Assembly: GCA_024036415.1 (NCBI GenBank)
Contig: JAMWET010000579.1
Span: 506,501-570,500 of the forward strand
Source of the DNA: Prochilodus magdalenae
Lineage: Eukaryota > Chordata > Actinopteri > Characiformes > Prochilodontidae
Reading direction: 5' to 3'
DNA length: 64,000 bases
Part shown: positions 17,050 to 29,588 of the stretch, one piece after another
How the letters are laid out: each line of letters opens with the position of its first letter
Numbering within the stretch: position 1 is the stretch's first letter
The notes under the pieces: model-generated
Told to the model about the DNA's origin: nothing
Databases searched by the model: none
What the model saw: the letters and a program-made list of their open reading frames with translations, nothing else
Position numbers and translations under genes: made by a program

Positions 17050-18690
17050 TTACCCATTGTTGAAAGCTAACATGCTTACTACAGTAGTACTGCACCCTAC
17101 AGTAGTCTCTAAAGTAAGGCTTTCTGGAAAAATCCGCGCTGATGAATTATCTTAAAGGTGGGAGGAACCTTTGAGAAGCTACAAGTACTTTAGGGCACTG
17201 TTTTAAGAGTGCACTGCTTGGTCTAATTGGTTTGCACATATGTAATACATAGTGAAGAACACTGATGAACAAAAATACATAAAAGTACACAAAGCTATGA
17301 ATCCTGGTTGAGCGGGGGGATACAGTGGTACACTAAAGAACATGAGAGTATTAAAAACATGACACGCAACATACGAAATGCCAGCTTTAAGCCAGAACGC
17401 TCCTTTTACAATAAACTAAATGTGGGGCATCTCCATCTGGCCTCCACACGCGATACTCAAGCCTTTTAATCGTAATCCATTTCTTCACTGTAGAGGCGTC
17501 CAAGTTCTTGTAAAGGGAGGCTTACGCTAGAATCATTTCACTGTTTGAGCTGAAAATAGGCCACAAAGCAGGTTCTCCTCTCTGTAAGTGTTCCCAGACT
17601 GATATTTTGGTCAGATATCATGGACGCCTTCGTTATTGGAAAATCTCATTTTCTTTTGGCTCAAACGAACGTGAATCCTCTGCCAAGGGTATTGAATAGG
17701 CCTGCAGGCCTCGAGTTTAGCCACACTTAAGACAGCTCTGTGGTTCAGGAAGTATACAACCTGCCATTAACTTCAAACACTCCGGCTTTGGGAAAAGATC
17801 ATGGCTTTTAAATATGCTAAATGCAAAGGCTAACTTTGAAAAGCGTTGGTCTGCTCAGAGAGTGGTACATTACACGCCTCAGAACCCCCTTTATCTCCAT
17901 TCTCCAAAGGTTTGGCGTGGAAGCTGAGGGTATTTTGACCAAGCGCTTATGTAATGTTAAACAGTCATCCAAGGTTGTTCTCAGTTCAGCCTTGTGCCTG
18001 GATCCCTGGTGGCAGTAGCACAGCTTGTCCATGGGCTGTTGTTTAGGCCTCAGTGAATAAGGCCTCAATAAAAGCCCTCTGGGTAGACGTTGTCTCTTCT
18101 TTTGCTGATTCCCTTGTAGCTTTACTCAAAGCCTAACCTTCAACCTTAGCAGCTGAGAGCCAAGATTCTGAGAACCTGCTTCTGAAGACCAATACCTAAG
18201 ACAATACGATCCTGCACTCGTTTGCACTTCACTTACTAAGCACACCACTTTCCTCCACTTGACCTTTATGTTTATTGTTTGCCTATCAGAAAAGAAGTCG
18301 GAGGGTCGTTACACCTCTGTTTAATCCATATCCATGTTCTTTAGAAGTTTATGGATACAGATGGAATGGAGCCACCAGAACTCGTGGGGGCAGTGTAGGC
18401 AATAGTTTAAGAGAGACCTGACCATAGCCATATCATAGAGACTTTACGGCTGTATGGCTATAGATGCGGCACACTGACCAAGCTTCAAAAATGGCGGAAC
18501 GTTTAGAGAAGAGGTTTCACAACTTGGTTAAAAATGGTTCTATGGTTCTTGGTTCTACACCATCTATAAGATGTCATTTCAATGGGTGCCATTTTTGGTT
18601 GTCTGACACTTTTGACTCTGGACTGCCCTCTAGCAGATGCGTCCGGACAAACATAAAATACGCATGGACGTATGTGGGCAATTAGACATA
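17050..18690. other. Intergenic, nothing recognised
   Basis: Overlapping 65-83 codon frames on both strands at 17817-18068 mirror each other and show no motif. Confidence 0.55.
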
Positions 18691-18699
18691 GACATGAAA

Positions 18700-18836
18700 T
18701 AGACATGTTCTTTAGAAGTTGGTTGCATTTTTTGCCTTTCATGATCCAAGTAGACCCAATCACATTCAATGATGTTGAGGTCTGAGGGTGGTCAGTCCAT
18801 TGTTCTGAGAACACCAGCACATCAGAAATACCAGCT
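18700..18836 (-). pseudogene. Tc1-like transposase relic
   Basis: On the minus strand: VFSEQWTDHPQTSTSLNVIG, followed by STWIMKGKKCNQLLKN. This is a decayed form of the ...PQSPDLNIIE... region of Tc1 transposases. The same DNA phrase (gactgaccacc..cagacctcaacatc) recurs at about 21575 and 63115 on the + strand. Confidence 0.65.
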
Positions 18837-18967
18837 GAAATATGAATAACTCATAGTTAATGGCTGGTTAATGAGATAAATTAGGGGACCTGACCGTTTG
18901 CACTGTACTGTAAGTTACAAAAAGGTTTCTATAAAGAACCATTAACTTAAGGGTTCTCCTGGGAGGC

Positions 18968-19188
18968 AAAAGTGGTTGGTGGAGCTCAGTGGATAACACC
19001 AATACCCGCCAGGGAGCCACCACCACATGTGAAAGAAAGGGGTACGAATCCCGGTTGGGGTGACTGTGTTGTTCTACACCAATAAGAGTCCATAGGCAAG
19101 ACTCCTAACACTGCATTGGCCTACCTGTAATATGATTAACCTTGTAAGTCGCTCTGGATAAGAGCGTCAGCTAAATGTAAAAGTGGTT
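18968..19188 (+). mobile_element. tRNA-derived SINE with perfect target-site duplication
   Basis: The head has an A-box-like tggagctcagtgg (18980-18992) and a B-box-like ggtacgaatcc (19041-19051, one mismatch to GGTTCGANTCC). The 3' part is the fish LINE-related tail gtaagtcgctctggataaga, then gcgtcagctaaatgtaaa. The 10-bp sequence aaaagtggtt flanks it at 18968-18977 and 19179-19188, a perfect duplication marking a retrotransposition event. The tRNA head is too degenerate and extended to be a functional tRNA gene. It is one of the best-delimited insertions in the window. Confidence 0.88.
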
Positions 19189-19859
19189 CTTCTATTAGCC
19201 CTTTTCATCCTAAATGACCCTGGTTCAGTTTAGGTGCTACTTAGGAAACAAGCATGCGTGTGCACCAATTTTTAATGGAACGAAGGAACATCGAAGGACA
19301 TCAAAGTCAACAGAGGGTTTTGAACAGCAATAGTAAAAAGTTATGGTGGGAGCATATAGATTACCTGCTAGAATTTGTGCTGTTATTACAGATGTTTGTT
19401 TATACTCAGAAAGCAGGCATAAATCTGGAGACAAGAAGACGTAGAAGAGTTTCTTTAGCAGACCACAGGGTGCCATCATTACTGGCTTCTTGTTCCAGTA
19501 AGAACCAACCATGGTTCGTGTTTTAATTTTGAGAGTATATCTCAAGATCAAGTTATGTTTTGCTTTTCTTCTTTTAGCTAATACTTGCAGAGTCTCCAGG
19601 TACGCTGTAACAGTCTGGCCTCTATGTTACTTGGCTCATTGTCTCAGTAGCCCATTTGGTAAATGAAGAAATGTTAGTGTAAAGCAAAAATGACCATGAA
19701 ACCTAGCTGTGGTTGGCTGGTTTGGAGGCCGTCCAGTTTAGTTCCAGTGCTCGTTCCTACCTCCTGCTAATGAAAAGCCACTTTATTTCCCCCGTCTTTT
19801 GTGTGCAACGGAGGCTCTGAGCCAGGCCTGATCCCACTCACCCAAGAATATACTGGCCT

Positions 19860-20180
19860 CACAATGTGTGGTCTATGCGCCTGGCTGTAGTGCCGGACAG
19901 AGGAGCCATTCTAGCACAGGCCCACGGCCACATTCCCTCTCAAGCTCATGTCCGTTCGCATGTGGGTCACGCAGCGGAGCGCGGGCGCCTCGTTCCAGGC
20001 CCCTGAAAAACGGCGACGGTAACAGCGTGTGAATGGATGCCAAGAGGACGCGAATTAAAGAGGAGGGGGTTGTTGTTTTGTTGAAGATTGCGTAAGCATG
20101 GCCAAGGAGGCCAGAAGGCATTCTTGTAGTTGGTGGCTGTGAATATTAAATATGCCAATGGCTCTTTCAAGGCCCCTGCT
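19860..20180. other. Intergenic CpG-dense block, candidate conserved element
   Basis: Contains tcacgcagcggagcgcgggc, then gcctcgttccagg and aaaacggcgacggtaacag, followed by AT-rich gtgaatattaaatatgcc. The CpG density is far above that of the flanks. There is no splice-bounded ORF. It could be a distal regulatory element; this is inference from composition only. Confidence 0.3.
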
Positions 20181-20489
20181 GCAGTAAGAGTTCAGCTGTT
20201 TAACCCTCAGAAGCCGAGAGTTACCATTATCATTTTCCTCCAGTATTTAAACGCTCATTTTATCATTTATAACATAGAAAGTTGCAAAAAGAAATATTGC
20301 TACCAAACTACATGTTCAAAAACCGAGATGAGAATTCCACCTAAATGCTTCTATTTGAGAAACTAAGAAGGCTGGCTCCCTACTACTAGGGGTGGCTCGA
20401 TACCGATAGTTAAATCTGAAGTATCTACCAATATCAATCCAATATAGTTTTCCTTATCTTAAGAAGCTATTTAATAATAAGCTCACAGG

Positions 20490-20940
20490 TAAAACATTTC
20501 CCACCTGTGACTGAAGCTAATAGTACCTAAAGGCAAATATCTCCCCGAGATGCATGAATGACAGCTGTGAGTAGATTTCTGGATGTAGACCACTTCAATG
20601 TTCAACCACTCTTGCACTGACGAATTGCACAACTGAGCCAGATTTGGTGGATGCCTTCCCTGGCACAATTCTGAGGAGAATTTCCTGTGTGCTGGGATTT
20701 TAGCCACTGCTATGACCTTAGGCTTCCATACACCTTTAAATCCATCTACTTCTTTCACACTGTGGTCTTTGGTACGCCCAAATACAATCACTCCTTTTAG
20801 CCAATCATTAATATCTGCTCTGAACCCATTTACCACACACTGAACGAGACACTCACTGCACTGGACCACCTCTTCTCGATCTAGGAATCCCGTCACTCAC
20901 ACCCTGCAGGAATTCATAGCCCCATCACAAGGTTGAATTA
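20490..20940 (-). repeat. Dispersed repeat family C, copy 1
   Basis: The most complete of three related copies in the window (others at 37283 and 40330). On the minus strand the order is gatggggctatgaattcctg, cgggattcctagat, cagtgcagtgagtgtctcgt, tgtgtggtaaatggg, ctcctcagaattgtgccagg, gaaggcatccaccaaatctg and cttcagtcacaggt. A 137-codon open frame runs through it and is partly shared with copy 3 (KIP.HRK.SSEL.QGRH.PNL), hinting at a formerly coding element. I do not recognise the protein. Confidence 0.75.
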
Positions 20941-21306
20941 AACTGAATTGAACTGAATCATCCTCATGCAGTGCCATCTGCAGGAGCCTGAAGTACCACC
21001 ACCTTACACACACAAAGTGACTAATCTGTTTCTTTGGTGAGTTTATATTTATCTGGATGCACTTTGCTTATCCAGCCATCTGACCAACATCATGCTCAAA
21101 CTGTGAAACAGATATTCTGTTTCATCGAAGGCAGAAGCACAGCTCACAACATGACTCAGTTCTGCAATACTGAATTCTGTTTCTCACAGCACCATTTCTG
21201 ATTGGTCTGCACTTTCAAACATTGTCAAAGTGAAACTTAAAGTACAGCACTGTTTAGTTCAGTCCAGCATTTATGTGATACTTGAGGTTATATGTATATA
21301 TGGATG

Positions 21307-21314
<8 letters not shown>

Positions 21315-21347
<33 letters not shown>
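21315..21347. repeat. (TG)n microsatellite
   Basis: About 16 tg units. Confidence 0.95.
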
Positions 21348-21349
<2 letters not shown>

Positions 21350-21364
21350 TACTTAAGACTTTCA

Positions 21365-21715
21365 TCTTTGACAGAGTGAAGAACATCAAGCTCCACTTTT
21401 ACTGATCTGAAATCATCCACAGCTGCTTCCGTCCACCCTTCCATCATGACAAGACACCTCAACACTACAGAGGTCTGAAAGGATGTGTAGCTGTCTAGAC
21501 GAATGAAATAAAAAGAAGAACATCCTCAAATCAATCAAATAAACTGCTGGTGTTATAGGAGCAATGCACTAACCACGCCTCCAGACCTCAGCATCGCTGA
21601 ATGTGTTTGGGATTCCTCGGATTTTAAAAAGTAGAAAGTGCCACCAACTTCTAAAGCCAAACTTGATGTTGCTCCTGAGTCGTCGTATCACTGGGTACTA
21701 AACTTACTGGAATAC
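21365..21715 (+). pseudogene. Tc1-like element relic
   Basis: Contains catcaagctccacttttact, tccgtccacccttccatcat, gtctgaaaggatgtgtagct, aaactgctggtgttatagga, ccagacctcagcatcgctga and atgtgtttgggattcc. The order matches the transposase middle-to-end part of a fish Tc1 subfamily also seen at 42560 and 62960. Stops and indels abound, so it is not functional. Confidence 0.65.
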
Positions 21716-21719
21716 TTAC

Positions 21720-24700
21720 CACTGCAGCTCCTGTACTCTGGTGGTGACTCATACCCAGTGACTCATTTCACAGAATGACTGCCGAACCTGATGAGAGTAG
21801 TTTAATAAGGGCTGCATCTGTATCTCTTTTTTAACTGACCAGTCAGGAGATGAACAGCCAGTTGGAAAATGGTCAGTGTTGGTGCCTGACACATGCACAG
21901 GCATACTTCATGAATACCGCACTAGCTTCAGATGCCAGATCATCCACTAATGCCAGATCATCGTAGGTCATTTGGCATGTGTTTGTGTATAAGTGTGAAC
22001 CACTGTGCAACCTTCCCACATTGCTGATGTTCTACTCTCAAGCAATAATAGTGGCTACAGCAGAGACACCTCTATTACTGTACTGGGGGTTTCATGAAAC
22101 GTCCTGGTGAGCATGTCCCCAAGCTTTAGATGACCTGAGAGGAACTGCTACCTGTAATAAGATCAGACTGAATTTGTTGCTCTTTGTACACATAACCTTG
22201 ATAATTAAGGGGGACTGGCGTCTTGTGCAGTCACAGACTCTGGTTTAATATGAAGAGAATTAGAAGCCGATAAGCCTTTTCCTACATGGTGTTGGGGGAG
22301 TGTCTGATCAGCCTGAGCATTATCGCTCTTTAATAGGTGGCGGTGGTTAATGATTAGGATAGTGTTAGTCATTTATTTCTCAGAACTCGGGGGCTGTTTT
22401 ACTGGTGCCATGATAGAAGATTATAGCAAAACAACCGTTTCCCTTTTTATCGTGTAATTAAATAAAACTGAGCATGATGTGCCCTCATAAGATCGATGGG
22501 GTGGTCACTGCTATGTTGTGCTTATGTGTTCTTTGGAGTAGCCATTCTAAAACACTGGAATGGGGATATGATGATGCACTGGTTTGCCAATGCTGATATT
22601 AGACACGCACTGTGTACAAGCTTGTCCTACATGGCTAACATGGCTGTTGGTATTGTTGCTCAGAGATGACTATCCAAAAAACCTGGTTTTAGCAGGTGAT
22701 AAAACCTTGTACTGTTTTTGACAGCAGTATGTGAAATTTTGACTTATTTGTCTAAAATTTTGACATAACACATTGAAACAATTGCTAATTTCCCCAAAAT
22801 GTTTTATATAGTATTTATAAAAATCTGGATAAATGTTTTGGATATTTATGAAATTTCAAAATAATCATATTTTCTTGATATAATGATTTATTTTCTTGTT
22901 AATGTGACCAAAATAAAGATTAATTTTCTCATGTCTTCAAAACATATCACAAAATTAAAATTTCTTGAAGAGTAGAAATCTGTTGTTTCAGCATACTGTA
23001 CATATCTATCTCAAAAAAGGCATGGGATCACATGTTAATTGGATTGCATATAATAGAATAGAATATAATAGATTTAATAGAAAGGTAACACTTTAAACTG
23101 GCCCCACCAGCACAAACTGTAGGTAAAGGTCAAGCATATAGCAACTGACTATATTTAAGTCAGAGTAATAACTGTAAGCAGAGCCATTGCACCATATATG
23201 TGGATTCTAACCTTCAGGTTTATAACACATTTGTGTTCATTAGTTACTGTTATGCGTATATACATGCACATGCATGCAAATACAGTACGTATGTGTTAAT
23301 GAGGGCTACTTTTGTCGTGCTGTTCACACGGGTTGCTGACACTTTCCAGGGCTGCTTGACATTTTACTGCGCTGCTCATTTGGATGAGTTGGCACGATAT
23401 CCCAATTTTACAGAATAACAAAAACACTTATTTTAGGACTTGCCTTAGAAGTGGCTCCAGAATCTGGAAAATAATAGAGCGAGACCAGAGCTAGACGGTG
23501 GGGCTCTCCTGCCCTTCACAGAGGGAGACCATGCATGTCTTTTAGTTTTCAGCTGAGTGGTGAGTTTTGCAAGTACAGACCTTTTAAAAGTTAGTTTAGC
23601 AGAGTGGCTGCGTGATAGAAATGTACCAGCTTCTATGCTAATCCTCTTGTGTTTTGTGCCAATGCTAAACAGCTAAATCTGGTGCTTTGAAGTTACATGA
23701 ATAGGCCTTAATTTTTGCTTAGCTATGCCATTGTGTAAATTATGGAATCATGGTCATGTCCAAAAAGGAGTGATGCATGTAATTTATAGCAACCCTCCCA
23801 TTCATCAAAAGCTGACAACAGTGGATTTAGGGGGAAATCCCAACCATATTAAAATGTCTACTTAATTTGATTGTTGCAATGTAAACAGCTTCAGTCAGAC
23901 TGTTTCGGTGAAACACAATATAAAATCACACAAAATTCTGAATGTTGCTTTGTGCTGCCCTGCATCCGGAGTCCCTTCGCCATTTTTTGGCTTTTACAAA
24001 ACATGTTAATGCAGAAATCTTATTTCAGAACTGTCATAAAACACTCTCATACATCAGTCAGCATATTCATAGCCAGTTCACTTAATAGCTTTCTCTGCGG
24101 GAGCTTTAACTCTTCAAATGTCTGGTTCATATAACCACCACTGACTTAACAGTAGAAGTCCCTGGTAATCCCAATTTTCAGTTAAAAGCTAGACCTGCTA
24201 GAAAAGGGAATGTGTTGTGATTTCCAGCAGTTCCGTGGACTTATTTAGAAAACTCATTGGTCCTCAAAGACTTGGACAATGTATGTTAAGGTTAGGGCCA
24301 GGTTTTTTAGGGAAACAAACCTGAGCAACAGTTATTCTGGACACTGTGTCTGAGCCTTCCAGAGTGATATATGTCGCTAGTTTAAGCGTTTAGCCTAACT
24401 TTTTTTAAAGCTAAATGTTTAGAAAAGGCTGATGAACTTAACACAACCTAATTGTGCCATCTCTACCAATCGGCAGAGGTATGTTCTATAAAAATGAGGT
24501 TACTGAATCTTTCAAAAGATACACCTTTGCTGAAGCAAGCAACGGGTAAATCACTAAACAGTTGTGAATTGTTTTTTGGTGGAATCAAAGGTAAGCTTAT
24601 TTGTTCACCATATAGTTTTAGAGGTTTTGATGAAGACAATTATTTAGCTTTTCACAACAGAAAGAAGCCTAATAGGGGTCAAACAATATTTGAAAAACAT

Positions 24701-25821
24701 ATATTATCAAACAATCTATCTGTGTCTTAATGCTAAAGGTGTCTATGCTAAGCTAATGTCATTACTGTTGACTACTTGCTTTATTATTGCCCCAAACAAA
24801 TAAAATTGTAAAACAAATCCCTTTTTTTTTGTTGAGAATGCTAAAGGGTTAAAAAATCTTCATACGCTCTGCAATAAAAAAGAGTTTCTATGAATTCAGA
24901 AAAGCTTTCTCAGGTTTTCTTTGAAGCATTTAGCAGATTTTAAACAAACTCATTGTTATTGGTGAGTTTTGTTTTCCTGTAAATTACTCAGCCCTAAGCA
25001 TCACGCTTGATCAACAGTCTATAAGTGATTATTTTACATGTCAGTCAAACAGCCTGTTCCTGTTAAAGTGGGCTGTTCCTTATGCACCTGACTCTGGAAC
25101 ACTCCAGCCAAGGGTCTATACTTTACAGACTGGGCAGACAGTCTTATCCACACTGGCTTTCAGTGGTAGATGATCTCTGGAGCATTCTGTTAGGTCTCTT
25201 GCCCAAGGACTTTTTGTGGGAGCTGATAACAGTGGCATTCCTTACTGGATGAGGAATCAGTTTTCCGTGTGTTTTCTTTACCTTGGCGCCCTGCACCCCA
25301 CAGGCCGCATTCAACTGTGTTTTATCTTTGATGAATAGTTTGATAAACTGCATGGCATTGGGAAAAGGAAATCCTAACATCTGGCTTGGCCAAATTGAAC
25401 AAATGGTCACTCAACACAGCTGGCTCGTTTAGATCATAATGATTCATTAAATTATCTTTAAGCTATTTCTTAACCTTTACTGTATTCCATAAAGTCATAG
25501 TGTCTCCAGTTGTGATGTAAGAACACTTACTTGTGGGAACCCAAAGCACAACTGACGCTATGAAGTATTCTTCTGTACCTCACATGGTCTCCAAATCCCC
25601 AAATCCTACGTATTGTTGAACACAGCTGGTTGAAAATATCAGCAGGACGGTCGGGTTGCTGTATTAGGATCCATGTCCACAAAACAGCAGGTCTGTTCCC
25701 CGTTTACTCTTCCTACTCACATCCGATTACATGTTGTAGACCGAGGGCTGCCTCCCCACCAGGGAAGGGTCTCTGGTGCTTAGCTATAGTGCAGGTACCA
25801 GCACAACAGTGTTTCCTAGCC
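21720..25821. other. Intergenic, nothing firmly recognised
   Basis: Unique-looking AT-rich sequence. A block at 22190-22450 with homeodomain-like words (gataattaagg, ttaatgattagg) stands out slightly by eye but has no firm support. Confidence 0.5.
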
Positions 25822-25991
25822 CAGTGTTTCTCAACCCTGGTGCCGGCACCACCCTGCCCTGCACGTTTGAGGGGACTCCCTGCTCCCAACACACATGTTT
25901 CAACGTAGCAATTTATTAATCGGCCTTTCATAGTTTCAGCAGGTGTGTTGTAGTAGGGCAGGGTGCCTCCAGGACCAGGGTTAAAAAACAC
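25822..25991. mobile_element. Short TIR element, hAT-like (cagtgtttctcaaccctggt type)
   Basis: The left end cagtgtttctcaaccctggt mirrors the right end accagggttaaaaaacaca, an imperfect 19-bp TIR. The interior has ccctgccctgcacg, ctccctgctccca, acacacatgtttcaac, agcaggtgtgttg and gggcagggtgcctccaggac. I recall this as a high-copy fish MITE. No clean 8-bp duplication is visible at the ends. Confidence 0.7.
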
Positions 25992-27067
25992 AATTTGGGC
26001 CTATATGTTAGTGGCTTGACTAGTGATCAGATAAGAGTCCCCAGCGGTTGTTTTAATGCTCCTGGGTGCTGTAATGACAGACTACAGAATCACAAATGAT
26101 ACAGACTGCTGCTTTTGATGCCCAAATGCTCCACACAGTTCAGGAATATGAAGTTAGTAGAGGCAGTAGTGGTAAAGATTGAACGTAATCACCATGTTCC
26201 AGTACACATGTGTGTTTGTTGCCCTTAGTGTGGTGACGTGGTGTGTGTCACATGAAAACACTCCCTTTGGTTTTGAGTAAACTGATGAGTTGTCAGTCAA
26301 CGCCAGTACTGATGGCACACGTTTCCTGGGTAAGGCAGGGAATGATCTAAACCTCGCCCTTTGTGTTGCGAAAGCTGAAGGGTAAGATTCGGGTTGGGTA
26401 ACATCAGCACATCCACCCAGAGCCAGGCTCCATTAGACCTGCTTTACTGGAAAAAGTAGTTTATGTTTAGTCCTCTGTTTCAGTGGTATTTCTCCTCCCT
26501 CTCCCAAAATACATAGCATCCTGCCGTGCCATCACGCTGGAGAAGGGCTATTCCCTTTATTTAGACAATTGTATGTTAGAAGGTTGTCCATTTAGGGCTA
26601 TGAATAGGCAGCAGCAACATGGCCCTTTTTGTGATTGGCCTCTTTCGGTTGGAATTACAAGCCGCTGGTCTCTTATGCTCACTTCACTCGAGTCGTTCGG
26701 GTTTAAATTGGTACTGTGGCATTTTTGTTGTGGGTTTTTTTAAAACATAATGTTTCTGAGTATAACAACATTCTAGCACAGCGTCTTTCATAAAGCAACA
26801 GTACAATTTAACCAAGAGTAGATTTGGACCACATCATATACGGGCTGCTTTGTTCCTGTAAGGATCAGCCAGTGTGAGGCATTTCTATAACTGAAGGTAT
26901 TTATTGCAAGAACACCACATATCTCAGTATTTAGAGGGTCCACCTTTTACTTTATTACCGTTTCCAGTCTTTTTGAAACACACGCTTTTCGCTTTTCAGA
27001 GAGGATATTTTTCCCCACACCTTATATATTAAAGGGTAGACAGAAACACCTGGAGAAAAGTAGATTT

Positions 27068-27592
27068 TGAAGCTTTAAAGGTGCAATATGTCAGATTCCA
27101 ACTTTCCAAAATGAACTAAAACTATCAACAGATTGTGAGGAAATATCAGTTTTGTAAACCAAAGGCATCAATGTAGCGTGTTGCAATATAGAGATATCTA
27201 TTTAAGTTAGCATGTTAACCAGCTAGCTCTAGCCTGTCCTGCCTCGTAATGCCACTTTGTACCTCAAGAGGTGATGGTGAGTCACTGCAATGTTGAGTGG
27301 AATCAGTCCAGCATGAGAGGACGAAGAAGTAGCACTGCTGCCCTGATGCTGTATTCTCACCTTTCATCATTCATGTTGAAGGTTCTGTTCCTGGTTAGGT
27401 TATTTGAGGACAGCAAGTTCTTGGCAAAAAATAGAAGCAATATAAATAGAAGCATAGGAAGAGTTTACGCTGATGCTGCTTTCCCCCACTGGAGATGCTC
27501 TTGGTGAGTAAAAGGTATAAAGTTGAAGATACTGAACTTACAATAGTTCTCCTAGATTGGTAAGAAGTAAAGAGGGAGGTGGCAGGACTGTG
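27068..27592 (+). repeat. Dispersed repeat family A, copy 2
   Basis: Second copy of the family at 8747-9215, in the same orientation and collinear over about 500 bp with many substitutions and small indels. It carries the better-preserved end aaaggtgcaatatgtcaga. A 78-codon open frame at 27271-27507 lies inside it and is not conserved in copy 1, so it is not coding. Confidence 0.8.
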
Positions 27593-28067
27593 TACTTCCT
27601 TGTTACTTATAATAGGGGTGGGCACCGCAACTTTCTGGTGATATGTGGCCCACGATTGCTTGGAATATGTATTCTACAGGTCGTATAATTTTACAAATGG
27701 CATCTTTAAGTCAAGTTTACATGCAGTGGCATGACATACAGGCCTTGTTCTGAAGCAGCTTTATGTAAAATCCAGGATGGCAATGAAAACCTTCCTAAGA
27801 CCAAGAGGAAGAAACTTGGGATAACCAGGACTCAAAAGCAGAACCCGTCCTCCTCTGGCTGAAAACAGATAGAAAAACAGTATGAACAGAGGATAAGATT
27901 TAAAAATTAATGTGCATTAAAGATAGAGATGGAGAAAAACCTCAGTCATAATTAATGCCTACTGATAAAGGGGGCACAGAATATCAATGAGAAATACTGT
28001 AGATCTATGAAAATCAGCAGTGGGCAGCCCTATCCACAGTGCCTGGAGGGCAGTAGAGGGGTTAGGG

Positions 28068-28330
28068 TCCTAGAATTCTAATTCTGATTCTTTTTCTAAA
28101 TTTGATGTGGTTCTGATTCTAATTCTAATTCTAAATATAATTCTAATTCTGATTTGAATTCTGATTGTAATTCTAAATTTGATTCTAATTCTGATTTGAA
28201 TTCTGGTTCTAATTCTAAATTTAATTTGGCTCTGATTTTAATTCTAATTCTAAATTAGACTCTAATTGTGATTGTAATTCAGATTCTGATTGTGGTTCTA
28301 ATTCTAATCTCATTCAAATTCTGATAATAC
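28068..28330. repeat. Degenerate (ATTCTA/ATTCTG)n hexamer-type satellite
   Basis: About 260 bp built from attcta, attctg and aaattt words with no clean period. The tract is strongly strand-asymmetric: few G apart from those in gat words. Confidence 0.85.
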
Positions 28331-29464
28331 TATATGGATGGATTAGCAGTTGTGATGTTCATGAGCAGATTTTACATGGCATGTCAGCGACCTGGAGGCA
28401 GAATGAAGGTCCTACCTTAATTCCACTCAATCTAGAACCTCTACAAATTAGCTTTTGTGTACATCTGACAGTTACATTTTGGGAATGTATGCCATGCATG
28501 TACCTCTTCACAATGAATTGCCAGGTCATTATCTCTCTAAGTGACTTAAATATTTAAACAGGCAGAAGTTGGACTGAAAGTGAAGGCCTTGGAATGCCCA
28601 CTTAAGCTAATCTGCTACACCTGCCACTGAAATTGATAACAAAGCTGAATACCTGTTGATTTATTTGTTTGGGAACGCAGGTGCCAGCTTGGAACAGCAC
28701 CAACAACGGTGTATTCCACTTGAAAGCAAGGCATACATGGATTTGTTGAAACATCCACTTAAGTGGAATAAATGGTTTAAAAATATAAGCCACGTGCTGA
28801 AGTCTTTGAAATGGTAATTGCGGCCGCCACTGTTAATACCAAAGGAGCTGTCATCGTTTTCTGCCACTAGAAAGAGCCTTGGAAGGGCTTTAATGTCCGA
28901 GACAGAACCCGTTTCAAAATATCCTGATTGTGTGAACAAACAGCAACTTGGCATTTGGTTAGCATACCCGCCGACGTACCACAACTTTTGAAAGCCTGCT
29001 TGCTTAACTGTATGTATCTTTCTCAGTCTTTTCCTGTTTTTCATGTTTGTGGAGTAGTGTACATAGTGTATTTAACCTTCATGACTGGGTGACCTCAAAG
29101 CTGAGTATCATTTGACCCATCATTTAGAAAACCTTCTCCACTGATGCAAGGTTTTATGTCCCAGCATGATTCAGTTCCACATGACCAATATTCCAGTATC
29201 ACTTTACCCACCTTAGAATTAAACTACATTTTAGTTACTGTGCCTTTGAGACTGGCAGATGTAAATGAGATCTGTTCTGATTGGCTGACTTGTATAGCAC
29301 CACATTTAGAAAGCAGTCTGAAACACTCCTTATAACTTATATAGCTAAGCTTCCACTGTGGGCCTCTGAACTAATAGGTTTACATACGTGAGCTGGTTTT
29401 TATGATATCGGGAAGCTGTGAATTCAAAGTCCCTCATTTGAAGAAACTGGAATATTATTGTCCA

Positions 29465-29588
29465 TATTTTGGTTCTTGTTGCACTTCTGGTTAGATGCTA
29501 ACCGCATTTCATTGGCTCTGTACCTGTACTCTGCACAATGACAATAAAGTTGAATCTAATCTAATCTAATTTGGGGTTAATCTAATTT
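29465..29588 (+). repeat. LINE 3' end with (AATCT)n tail
   Basis: Holds tgcacttctggttagatgct, aaccgcatttcattggctct, gtacctgtactctgcacaat and gacaataaagttgaatctaa, then a pentameric ctaat repeat. I recall this as the 3' terminus of a widespread fish non-LTR retrotransposon. 5' truncated; no coding part. Confidence 0.7.

Noticed and set aside
18978..19178. tRNA gene suggested by B-box sequence
   Set aside because: It carries a LINE-type 3' tail and target-site duplication and cannot fold as an ordinary tRNA. It is a SINE.
20483..20896. 137-codon minus-strand frame as a gene
   Set aside because: Lies in a dispersed repeat with two further broken copies in the window. Kept only as a repeat with possible ancient coding origin.
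28661..29044. 127-codon minus-strand frame
   Set aside because: No motif, no promoter or splice context, and ordinary non-coding composition.
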